Source: Membranipora membranacea (Eukaryota; Bryozoa; Gymnolaemata; Cheilostomatida; Membraniporidae). From it: 64,000 nt of DNA. The stretch covers positions 25,665,387 through 25,729,386 of the forward strand of contig OU612069.1 in NCBI GenBank assembly GCA_914767715.1, given 5' to 3'. Below are positions 48,782 to 60,800 of the stretch, in pieces (position 1 is the first letter of the stretch; each line of letters starts with the position of its first letter). The notes under the pieces are model-generated. The model saw nothing but the letters and a program-made list of their open reading frames with translations. It was not told the origin of the DNA and ran no database searches. The translations under genes and the position numbers were made by a program.

Positions 48782-50154
48782 TCAGAGTAAGGAGTAACAG
48801 GGTGGCCCAGCGTCCATGTCAGAGTCTGAGTAGGACTCTGTCGTGTCAGACTCTGCGGTGTCTGAGTGATGTGGAAAAAAAGGTCTCCGCCAGAGCAACG
48901 AATAAATTATGTTATGGTAGTTAATAGATCCCGGCGTCTTATCAAATCTACTTGCTTCCCAGTAAAAGTCATTGTAGGCCTCATTGCTAATCCAGATATG
49001 ATCAATTAGTGTCCCAGTGTCCCCTGTGTTGTTGGTGGGTAAATCCTTACGTAGCATATCTGACAGCATAAGTGATACTTTCCCCGGCAGCGGATTGTAG
49101 CTACGGTTTTGCTTGCGCAGCAAATCTATATTGAAATCCCCCAGCAAAAGAAAAGATTTGCCTTTTAGTTTTACATCATGAATGTAATTGATCACGCTTT
49201 CTCGGTGGGATTGGGGTTTACCTGGTGGGCAATATATAAAGAGAAGATTTAGCGGATATGGGCTCATTTCATTTCCCTCATCATCAAGTATATTTTTAGT
49301 AATTTCTACTAAGAATATCTCGACTTCGGTACCCCAAAACCCAGGCACCTTCAAAATCTCCTCATATTCGACACATTCATATCTGAAGTACAGAACAGTT
49401 CCTCGTTTGGTCGTTGTTACAGGGCTACTCTCGAGTATAATGGAGCTATAGCCTTCCACCTCCGGTACATCACCACATGTTTTAGCTTCTCCCACACCAA
49501 ACACATCATAGCTAGGAGTTGCTTCCCTCAGATGCTTTCTCAGTTCTTCTTTATGACGGTTTATCCCATTGATATTCCAGTAACCAACTTTAAAATCTAC
49601 AATGGACTCTAGCTACTATCACCACAATCACAACTATTCAGGTTTGAGTAAAATTTGAAAAATCAAATAGTTCCCAGCCTACCTCTTTCCATATACAATA
49701 TATACGGGGCTCCCTACTCACAAAACTTTTGACGAAAATTGAGCAGTTTTTTAAACTGTCATCTTCAAAATAAATTCTTCAAAAAACCGATTGACACTGG
49801 ACATAATTGAACCTATATCTTAAGAACTGAGCATTGGGTAAAAGTTTAGTAAATGAAGGTGATCTTCTCTTCAATTTTGCCTCAAAATGGGGAAATCTTC
49901 CCTCCAGGTTTCATTCAAACTAATCTGACCAAATCTTTTCTTCAATTTTAAAACACCCAATCTTCTATCTTCAATGAAACACGCAGTGAGCCCCATATGT
50001 GCGAGATGAACAAGTTTACCTCGCTTTCAACCAAAACGAATTTGAGGAGTCAATGTCTGCTAAAAACTAACAGAAAGTTATCACAACCTGTTATTTCTCA
50101 ATATTACACAAATGTTTGTCTGACTCACTCACCAGGTATTTGGTTACGTGCCAT
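48782..50154 (-). CDS. EEP-fold endonuclease-like gene, copy I (intact)
   Basis: Two exons: a 22-nt coding exon 50154-50133 (MARNQIP plus one base; ATG in a good context, AGCATGG), then GTGAGT, and exon 49596-48782 entered at phase 1. The product is 278 residues. Motifs of the exonuclease-endonuclease-phosphatase fold seen in non-LTR retrotransposon endonucleases: YWNING (13-18), Glu44 in GVGEAK, IYCPP (about 128-132), LGDFNIDLL (from 159), LIDHIW (from 205), and at 233-235 Asn-Tyr-His in place of the usual Ser-Asp-His. There is an acidic Ser/Asp/Glu tail. No reverse transcriptase follows. The gene is nested between Nup96 terminal exons T1 and T2 on the same strand. This copy has Trp for Cys in the PGFCG segment. 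It may be a domesticated retroelement domain; function unknown. Confidence 0.72.
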
Positions 50155-50215
50155 GCTGGAATCCTTACTTCTAGGCTTGCTTCTTAGCTTCTCACCACCC
50201 TCACAGTCAGTGATA

Positions 50216-50222
50216 CCTTATA
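50216..50222 (-). promoter_or_regulatory. TATA-like box of EEP copy I
   Basis: TATAAGG on the minus strand about 62 nt upstream of the EEP start codon. The same box at the same spacing is present in copy A (1605-1611) and in B, F and G. An in-frame TAA overlaps it, which fits transcription starting between it and the ATG. Confidence 0.35.
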
Positions 50223-51836
50223 GTAGTAAAAGACAAGCGTGATGTCTTTGTGGTGTGCATCTGTCAAGTGTAAACTCAAACAGGCTGAGTCTATACAATT
50301 AAAGCCCTTTATGGGCGGCAACCATCAACGATCTCATATCATATTACAAGCAGTTACTTAGTTATGATATTTGTAGTCTATACAAATAAAGCTGTCATAT
50401 GATTAATCCTTAAGTGGCGGGGGGGGGAGGGAAGGGGTAACTGAGCGCAGCACCGCAAAGTACGCCGATAGCTTTTTTGTAAAATATGCTATCTAGTTTT
50501 TGTGTCGCACTACAGTTTTGACTTTTTTCCTGCTTTTCATTCAAAACTACTCCATTATAAACCCCATGGTTTCTGTGGGTGTTGCAATAAATTCTTATCT
50601 TATCTTAATTACTGAGTTATGATATTTGTAGACTAACTAATCCTATGTTTTGTTTATTATCATCAATCATCATCACACAACAGATCAAATCAAACAGCAG
50701 ACTTCTAACTAACCAAACCTGTCATGTAAAAGGTCTTGTAGGATTCCATTTTGACAATAACTGAGCTTTTTGCATTGATTATAACAGAGGTAACACTTGG
50801 CTGAATCCGATTTGCCTGCATTCTGACTAACCCCTACCCCTTTTCTGCACTAGAGTTTACCAGGATGATCAACAAATTGATCTACGTAACACTCAAGAAT
50901 AAAAACCCTCATTGGCAGCTGACAACACTGACTTGTCATGTATGGTGTTATGACAAGTCTCCCTATTTGGTAGGGAGGCTCCCAGTTTTTAGGGCTTTTC
51001 TCCACCCTCCCTATCTCCCTCATTCTTCCCTTTTATCAGGGAAATGTTTAAGTTTCTATTTGCAAGGGAAACCATGTTTTCCTACCTCCACAGTACATAA
51101 ACCTTTGAATTTGCATTACCATTATGCAGCTATTCATTATTTTTGCCCAGCCTAACACTATTGTTAGGGGTGTCTCTCCTAGTTCGAATGAAGTACAACT
51201 ATATCCTTTGTAAAAGAAGATCAAATGACACAATTAAAAATAAGAATGCTCACGTTTCAGCTTAGAAATATGACAAACCAGGGCTCAAGTGCGCCCGCAC
51301 TGCGAGATTCAGATTCAGTCACTATGGTCAACACAGGCTTGTCATGTATGGACTATGGTCAACACAGGTTTGTCATGTATGGATGGCACTTTGATGATAC
51401 CTTTCTTGTTTATAACTTTATTTTTCTCAGAGAAAATTGGTACTACAGCTGGGAGTGAATCACACATGGCATTAATTCAGATTTAAGCAAAAACAGATAT
51501 ATACATCTGAACTGAAAGGCAATAACGGAATCATTTACATAATGTTCGCACTTAAAATACACGTTTTGAATTTAATGAAATGAATCTCTCAAGTGAAACC
51601 AGTTATGTCAGCTCAGTTTACGCTCCAATTGGCTAAATCGGCTGAGATGCAGACAGTTATATCTGTCTGAGCTGAGCCCTGAGCAGAGCAGAGCTGAGAT
51701 GTGTTTATATTTATCCTGGTCTGATCTCAGAGCCAGTAAGGGATCTATCTCCTCACCAGAATAAGAGCATCTCTAAATTAGAGCATTTCTCTTTTCAGTC
51801 GTCTGCGACTCGATAATTACTTGACAGATCCTATTT

Positions 51837-54800
51837 TCAGTACTCCAACATAAAAGCAGACAATGTCTCTCTGAGGAATGACACGGAGTCATCCGACTGT
51901 AGGGGGAGTAAACTCAACGGCTCTACCAAATATCTGTAAATAAAAGACATAATGATGATGTACAGCCGAACTCAAATGTTCACACGATTCTGTAAGTTTG
52001 CTCACTGGGCTGTGTTCGTTTTCAGTTTAATCAATATTTCGGGCCAGCTCGCTACAAAATCAAGTGGTGATTATAGTGATAGTAAAAGTTTGTGTTGCAC
52101 AAAAATCTTCCCTTCCTAAACTCTTACTCTTAGACTCGTCATATTTTCATTGATTAAAAGAACATGGAGGAGCCAAATTTATGAGCTGGCACTTGCTTGG
52201 CTCATTGCTTTATTATCGGGTATAACAGAGATAATATTACTCATCACTTACCTGGCCGAAGGGATAGAAGTATGAGGAATACACTTCTCTCCATCGATAC
52301 TCATAATTAACTTGATATTATGTGCTGTGTGTAGAGCCATAGTAGACTGAGCTAGCATGTGCAGTGGTTTGGGGGTAGCTAGCGATAGCAGCCGACGCCC
52401 AAATGACAGTAACTCAGGCCTCAGTCTATCCAAAGAATAATCGGCCGGATCTTCAGTACTTTCTGCCTCTAATGACTGAAAACATAAGAATAAGATTATA
52501 ATAATTAGAAATTTATGAAGGGGCTTGAGACATCTTCTGTAACTCAAATCGTGTGAATCGTGGAATCAAAGTATTCGAATAGGATACACTGACCTTGGTG
52601 TCAATGACAAATAAACTCTTGAGGAATTTGTAAAAAGAGAGCATTACTGAATTAGTGTAAAATTTTCAATGTCAATTGTTTAGATGTATCAGCGGCATAA
52701 TTGTGTATAGCAGTGAACTAATCACAGAACGTTGACAAAAAAGATGGGTAGATAAAATTGATACAGTAGCACCGTGTGCATGTGGAATGTATTACACAAT
52801 GGAAGTAATAGTCAGAGTGATGATTGCTTACCTCTTTAATGTCAGCCACGACGTCGTGTAATGTGATATAATCGAGATAGACCTTACCGCCTATAATCCA
52901 CTCATTGACACAATCAGAACCCTGATTTAATATGTCCAGGTATGTGTGCAGGCCATCCAAATTATCTGATATAAAAATAACAAAAGAAAAATAATGCTCA
53001 TGAGCAGCTGGTGTTTATTCAATGACTATTTGAGCTGTTATCATCATCCACCATCATTTAGTGAGATATGGGAATAGAACATGAAATGTATGTTCTAATC
53101 AAAAGATATGTATTATTCAACTGAGACAGAGGAATTTACATCAGTAATCATTTTCGACCTGAAATACAGAGATATTACTACATGATGGTATCTCTGACAT
53201 GGAAGCCATGATATTAGTAGTCGCCCTTGTATAATGAGTAGGAGACAGCGAGCATGCAAGAGAAATATTTAGAGCTTTTTAGTGAACATAAAACTGATGT
53301 TGAGGATACTGACCTGCAATAATATACTCCGGGGCTATATTCTGCAAGATGATTTTGTGGGCGGGGTTTAGTTGTTGTGAGTGAAGTAGATGCCACGCCT
53401 CCTCTTCATACAACCCTTCACACTTTGCTTTTATTGCCTAGAAACCACAAGATAATGTCACAGAGATTCATCAACAAGCCAGTATTACACCAGTCTGCTC
53501 CAGACAATATGAGAAAGACGCCCAACCACAGACCAAAAAGTTAACAACCACCCTGGGAAGGCATGACTCTCAGGTTTTTTTGGGTAACCTCCAAAACCTA
53601 GTTGGGAATGTTGTTGACAATAAAATACCAACACCAGCATCCTGGCTTATGTTTAAGCACTTGAACTAGGGAGGCAGAGAACTTGAAGGAGTAAAATTTA
53701 GGGCTTGCCAACATTTGTGCAATTACTTTATATCAAACTAAGCTAGCAAAAATTTGTGCTAGCTAATATCAAGTCATCCAAACTAAAACTAAACTCAAGC
53801 TTAAATTTTCTCACTAGGTACAAACCTTATCGCTTACAGTATTGTGAACAGTGAGACACGGTGTGGGGATGAGAAGGTATTAAGAATCGGGAGTAGCATT
53901 GTGAAAACTTTGCCACCGCAATCAAGGAGTTACACACTGCTGCAATCAACTCAGTATTTAAATCATTCTATATGAGACATGATGAAGCACAAACCTTAGC
54001 CTGGTGTAACCATCTAGCAGGTATATTCAGGTCCTCCACTATAAATATCTCCCTTTGTGTGTAGTCTGAGTCGCTGTCATCTGCCTCCTCTGTGTCCATA
54101 GATGTCTGATCGGGGGAGCTAACCCCTATTTGAACATGACGTAACAGCAACTCCTTTATTGACTTTTCGCGACTAAAACAGAGGGAAATACAGCGTTGAT
54201 CATCTACATTTACAAGTTGGCTCCATTTCTGGTCTTATGAACGAACATCAGATGATCTGCAATAAAGCCCTTAGTCACAGCCATAAAGTCTAGCTAGTTA
54301 GGGATTACCATTCATAAAACATCAATTGTTAGATTATGAATCATAAACATCCTAGAATAGACAAAAAGCAAACACTAACGTTTCAGAAATAAGAAATAAA
54401 TGTTTGCAATCTGAAGGCTTCTCATGACACACCCACCTAAGTATGTTTGTGCACTGGGTGGAAAGGAGTACTATTACAGCTCTGTAATTTTAGGCATATT
54501 ATTAGCTGTAATAGTACTTCTTTCCACCCAGTGTACAAACATACTTAGGTGGGTGCGTCATGAGAAGCCTTCAGATTGCAAACATTTATTTCTATGAGAT
54601 TATTGAGTTACCACTTTTTTGTTGACATTAGGCAGCGTGCCGGGTATTTTTTGGGAATTTTATTTATGCATACCAAAGTCGGATTAGAGATGGATTGTAA
54701 CTTTTGTAGTATAGCAATTTTCAATATGCGAATACTCCTCTAAGGCGTATACTAACGAGTGATCAGATTTAAGGTTGAGTAGTGGTAGTATAGCCCAGTG

Positions 54801-57800
54801 CCATAGTCCGCAGCTCTCTAACTGCTCACTGTATCGAGTATGTATCGCCTCTACCTGCCAGTCGTCTATATGTTTGTAGTTCAGGGCTATCAGTACTTGT
54901 AGTAAGTGCCAGCTGGGAAAATAGAAAAAGTGTTTTAGAGAAAATGAATGGAAACTTTGATTAACCCTAAGAAGAACGATTAGACATGGGAGGGGAGCGG
55001 GGTCTGTTTTCAGTACTGGAGAATCCTAGCCAGTATCTTAAGCCATATCACAGAAGGATTAGAATTCCGCTATGAAAGTCAGCCATTAGATTTACTATTA
55101 CCATTCCAAGCATATAAACCACATTAGCTTTAACTGCCCAGCTTTTTTACAATCAATGCATGGGCATAGTCTTTGTGTAACGGCCAGCTTGGCCTAATCT
55201 TATCTCATCTTGTTTGTCTATTTGCACTCATTAAAGCCTAATATTTATATAAGTATATAAGTAGACATTTTGTAACCTTTGGTGCTCATTAATCAGATAT
55301 CCATGTTGAACCCACAAATTTTGCAAACGTCAAAGCGCTGCAATCTAGTGTTCCACTAATGTCGCAATCCCGAAAACGTCGCAACAAAGGGGTTTTTAAA
55401 CAGCGCAACCCAACAATCGTCACAATTTTTTTAATTTCGCAAACGCTCGAACCCACTAACATCGTAAATTTCACAACTCAACGGAAATTCCGAGTTGTAT
55501 CAGGGTTTGAATGTCCAGTGAAACCCTGTCCTAATTTAATAACAGATTTACTTCTCAAATAATTTATTGCCGCGGACGCCAATCTGCAGCATAAATGTTA
55601 TCGGCTCGGATCTGGACAAAATCACCAAGTGGGCCGAGAAGCTATCCATGTCCATGTCGATTTGAAACCAAATCCCTAAGAATTGGGGCTGCCAACGCAC
55701 CTAACCCTCTACTCTCCTTCGACACGCTACCATCTGGTCGTTCAAAGTCTCTACGCTACCGCATTAACCTCCGTAGAGACTGTTTTAGATATCAGGCTTT
55801 TAGAATTTTGAATAAATCACTCTTGTAATTTATTTTCTACCTTTTTTGTATTTTTTGTATTATATGTAAACTACAAATCATTTTATGCAATCATCAACAG
55901 TTTCAGAATCATCAGCATTTTTATTAACAATTTTTACAGCAGGCAAACCAGCTTTTTATTTCTCAATCACTCCTTTGACAGAATAAAGGTACATACATAC
56001 ATACATCTGTAAAAGTAGAGATGTACTTTTCATATAATTTGTCGCCACAGACACCAATTTGATCAACAGCATAAATATCATCCTACGCTATCCCCATTTC
56101 TGGAATTTTCGCATTTTGCAAATTGTTTTGGCAGACACATCATTCTTATTATCATGACAGGTTACATCTCAAACCATTCTTCATTGCCAAAAATTAAAAT
56201 CCATTTTGTATAAAATCTTGCTTTTTGCACTAAATTTCCATCAATATGGACAGCGAATTGGCATCATCTACACAGGACTTTGCTTAATTTTGAGCAACGA
56301 GGAGATTAAACATTCTTGAAGCCCATCCAGTATATTTATGGAGACAGCCTGTGTTGCTAAATGTGTTGACTGTTCCGCAGTGTAGTAACATTTAGACTGT
56401 CAAGCGGAGTAGCCTTTAGATACCAATAATTTTCATCATGATCCTGGAAAGTGCAAAATTTTTCTCTTTCAGGGATTCACACAATATTCTGGTACATACA
56501 GATAGATAGTATCGAGTATAGTACAGAGTATTTAAAGCTTACCTTATATGATAGTCGAGTGGGTCGGCTGTATTACTAGCCGAGCTCAGCAGCTGATTCA
56601 GACTATAGCCCGAGTTACAGTACAGTTTGATCAGATGATAACACGTGTCTTTAGTATCTCTATCACCTGTGCCCGGTGAGTCCTCCATATACAGGGGCAG
56701 AGGGGGCGCGGCATAGGACTCACAATCCATCGAGTCATTCCACGCTGCGTCATAACGGGCTAGAGCTGAGGCTATGTTCATCTAACAGACAGACAGACAG
56801 ACAAAATGTGAGCAATATGATATCAATTCAGTCTAAAATGTAGTATAATAGATTTAATAGATAGTATTTGTGTTATCATGATCAATAACCCCCTCAAATT
56901 AAGGATATGTCCGTGATGTCTGGGAATTTTCCCGGTATTAAAAAACGTAACCAATCAGGGGGAAGGTGAGCTGAATAAGATATCATTCTCAATAAGTCTA
57001 TAGTGTGAAGCCTAGGAGATTGCATTCTGGGATACACATCAACAGGTCTCTAGTGTGAAGCCTAGGAGAGTGCATTCTGGGATACACATCAATATGCCAC
57101 ATCGAGTCATTTCTGCTAATGTACACAGGACATGGGATACGAGAGACAAAGGTATGGTCATACATGAGCCATTGGATATCTAGCCTAGAGGATTATATAT
57201 AAGCTAGAGTTTAGATTAGCTAGTTAGGGGTAACTTAATCTTAGCTAGCCTCAAAAATAACTTTGCCAAGCATCGCGAAATTGCCTACTTTTCCTCTTGC
57301 GAATATTATTTGGCAGCTATGAATTGATAACACCCCCCTCCCCCATATCTGATACGAGGTACGTAATATGCTCATACCTTGGACTGACTATACCAGTAAT
57401 GTAGAGCCAGAGATCGTTTCCAGTCCAAATCGGTACAGCAGTTAATAAGACCTGACGTATTCTCCCATACCATATTACCAGCTAACAGTATATATAACTT
57501 AAGTCTGTCTGCTGATATAAACTCATCCGCCTGTAACTCACACATGAATATAATGAGACACTAGATCACTGAATTGTCTAAAGTGTCGCATAATAACACA
57601 CTTTCAATGAAACCTTAAAGTTGATGAAATTTTAGAAATTTGAAATATATGTGTTTCCGCAAATTTTTAAAGCCGCATTAGACCAGTTTGCTTGTGAGGT
57701 TGTGAGGGTAAATACATGATTTAAATGCGTCGATAACTTTTGGCCATTATAGGAATATACAATTTTTAATATAAAATTATCCGTTTGTAGTTAACCTGCA

Positions 57801-60800
57801 ATAGTCAAATATTTCCTGATCAATCCACGTATGCTGTATACTTGGCTCATCCTGAATTGCTGACTTGCCACACAGCAGGAAAAAGTACAATGAATGTTAG
57901 TTCCCCATATAATACATTATTGGCAATTGGATTAAATTGGCCAAACCATACAATAGCAGAAGAGCAACTCAATTGCAGACATAAATTAAAGTGCTACTGA
58001 TACAAGATTTTTCTGTCAGCAGAGAAATTGTAGGCCATTCTGAAGTTATAGACACACATACCTGAGTTTTGTTCCAGTCAGTGAGCTGTTTATGTATCAT
58101 ATTTTTGACAGTTTGACTTGAAGCTCCCTGACTGAGTAGTAAAGCTAATCTATAATCTCTATTCTCCATAGCCAGTCGTGTAGCCTCCGGTATCTGTCGA
58201 GCTGACATGTGCGAGAAAACCGCCGAGCATACGCCGTTCATCTGTCAATCATAATAGTCTTTGTAAGCATATATCTGGTTTGTCCTCAACAAAATTATTT
58301 TAAAATAAAAACTAATACAATGAATAAAAATAGAACAATAAAATAGATTAATCAACAAAAGTGAAAATTAATCATTCATATTTGCAAAGAGTATCACGAT
58401 AAAACAACTTCATACAGAAAAGTAACAATCTGACATGAAAGTTTTTACCCAGAGCACCCCGTGATCCATTTTTATCATCACACGGTAATATCGGATCTGA
58501 TAATAATAAAACTAAAAAAACTAATCACCGAAAAACATGTCACCCTACTCTGAACAAAGTAAGAGAACAATGTATTCTATGGGAGCTTTAGTTGTAAGCC
58601 CTCCCAAGTGTGTGAATGACATCAGATATAAGTACCCTCATTCTGGGCCATTTCTAGCAAAATACTGTTAAAAATGATATATAATCTTATACAATATAAT
58701 ATAATATAATATACCTGTTTAGCTTTGATAGAGGTCTCCTCCTCCACCTTATAATTAGCTGCATAGCTGAGCCATCGAGAGAATGCTTCGTTACGAGCTT
58801 TCTGGTATGTGTAACTCCCCATGTCTAATTCTACCAAACATATCAGGTACATCATAATTATAATGTGTAAGTTTATGTTTAAGGTTATGTGTGAGGTAAC
58901 GTGTAACTTAACTTGTGAGGTGAAAGAGCTAGATTTCTATGCAAGCATAAGTTACGGTTATTAGTTCTAGAGACAATGCATATGCCTGCTGCAGTACTTG
59001 TCCAAAAAAGCTCTCATCAATATGATAACAAAATATAATATAATTTATGAATCACAACACAGTTGTATCATTATGCCGTCATGTCATGTTGCAGATTGCA
59101 GATGGGGAAGAAAACCAGAATATCCAGATAAACTTACCCCTCCCCCTAAGAAATGACTTTCACATGTAACACAACCAGTTGGTGGTCACATTGGTTTGTT
59201 TGTTTGCATTTTTAAGACCATGTGTTAGAAGTGAGTACCAAAGAAACTCTGTTGCTGTATATGAGAGAAGAACTGGAGAAAGAGACGATTCTATTACTCA
59301 CCTTCAATACTCTCAAACTCAGGCAGAGATCCCCAGAGAGCCACCAGAAGTTCCCATATAAGTACATGATGCCGGAATATTCTCTCAATGCCGGGCTCTG
59401 ATTGGCTAGAAATGGCAGCGTCAAGGTCATTCAGTGATTCCTTACCGTACTCATGCAGAGCGACGATACCTGTAAAAGATGGCGACACCATGGATACATG
59501 TTAATTTTGGGCAAGTCTATTTATTTAAAAGCTACAGTGGTAATTTTGATCGAGCAAAATGATGTGGAATTATTGTACACATGTATATCATGCATAGATA
59601 TCTATAACTGAGGCCTACATGTTGGGCCAATGCTGTTCATGTCAAACATTTACAACCAATTTTCTTTGAATATCAGTTGAAAACATGTAACAAGATGCTG
59701 GATAATTCCTGTACTGAACCCTAAATAACCCCAAATAATTGGATGGAGATGATATACACATCGCTGATCACTTTGTGTTTCACTTTCAACACCACAATTA
59801 CTGTGTAGTTAGGGCATTTACATTACCTGGCTCAGGTTCCAGTCGGTGACACGCTGAGTTTGTTTTGTTTGTAGATATGCTGTTCTTTAGCTGTATCTTT
59901 AACGCTTTAATTCTCGTCTCCTGAAAGAGTAAAGGGAATCAAAATAGAGGAGGATGTACAATCATGTATTAATGAGTGCACGGCAATATTCAGCAAAAAA
60001 AAGCAATTAGAATTTCAAATGAAAACAATTAATTCATTAAATATACATTTGTATAACTTTTCACCCTAGACTGTAAGGGTATATACGTAATCTAGCTTAG
60101 TTAGGTATATCAAGGAGTAACAGTTGTTACAGCTGTTACTCCTTGGGTATATTTACATGATGCATTATGATATTTGTTTTATGCATGGTCTTATGCGTCA
60201 TTTATGACTTGATTAGCTAATAATAATGATAATAATAATAATAAGATCTGTAACTTATAATCATAAATTGATGATAGTTAGGACAATGTGACCAAAGTGT
60301 GTGGAGATTCTCACCAGCACGAGAGGGTCTGTTTGATGAGCCCGAGTTCCTAAGTTAGCAGTCTCTACAGTGACATGATAAGGGGTGGTGAGCCTCGAGC
60401 GCCCTGGTGATAGAATTGAAAAGTTGGTGGATCCAAGTCTAGCCTTCCTCTCCTCTGCAAGCAGCAAATAGATAAAGCTGAATGAATCATTCATGAAGAA
60501 GACATCGACAATCTTTACAGCCATTTCAGTGGATTCATACATGCCTCTAATTATTAATCAATGTCACAAGTTGAAATTGGCATCACTTGGCACAATCCCC
60601 AAAATGCATCTTTAAGATAGAAGCTCCCATTAACGTCAGGTAAATACATTTTAAATGACCTCAGCTTTCTCGAGAATTGTATTCTGGGATATTTAATAAC
60701 ATGCCAAATTACCTTTTCTACATAGGAATTCTAAAATATCACATTTTGAGATACTTTTGAATCTAGTAAACGAGTTGCACAGGCAGGATAGAGCGAACAT

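Larger units (their letters stand above)
47308..52870. repeat. Reference duplicon unit U5 (T2 - EEP - Nup96 3' end)
   Basis: This is the complete version of the repeated block, continuous on its right with the real Nup96 gene. Left to right: T2 exon, an AT-rich segment related to a dispersed repeat (about 47,740-48,030), a hAT-like terminus with GGGCAACCCTG, a poly-G tract near 48,537, EEP gene I, a second poly-G tract near 50,418, a segment with a 31-bp direct repeat (about 51,320-51,385), a short AGCAG microsatellite (about 51,680), exon T1 and the last Nup96 exons. The left edge is where the sequence ACAAGAGAGCTAAATATG begins. In other units that edge is joined directly to the middle of Nup96 exon 52965-52832. 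Confidence 0.8.

Noticed and set aside
178-50154. Helitron or complete LINE as the source of the EEP frames
   Set aside because: No Rep/helicase, reverse transcriptase, target-site duplication or poly(A) tail next to any copy.
55595-55828. 77-codon plus-strand open frame
   Set aside because: In a Nup96 intron, no motif or splice context; likely chance or an old repeat.
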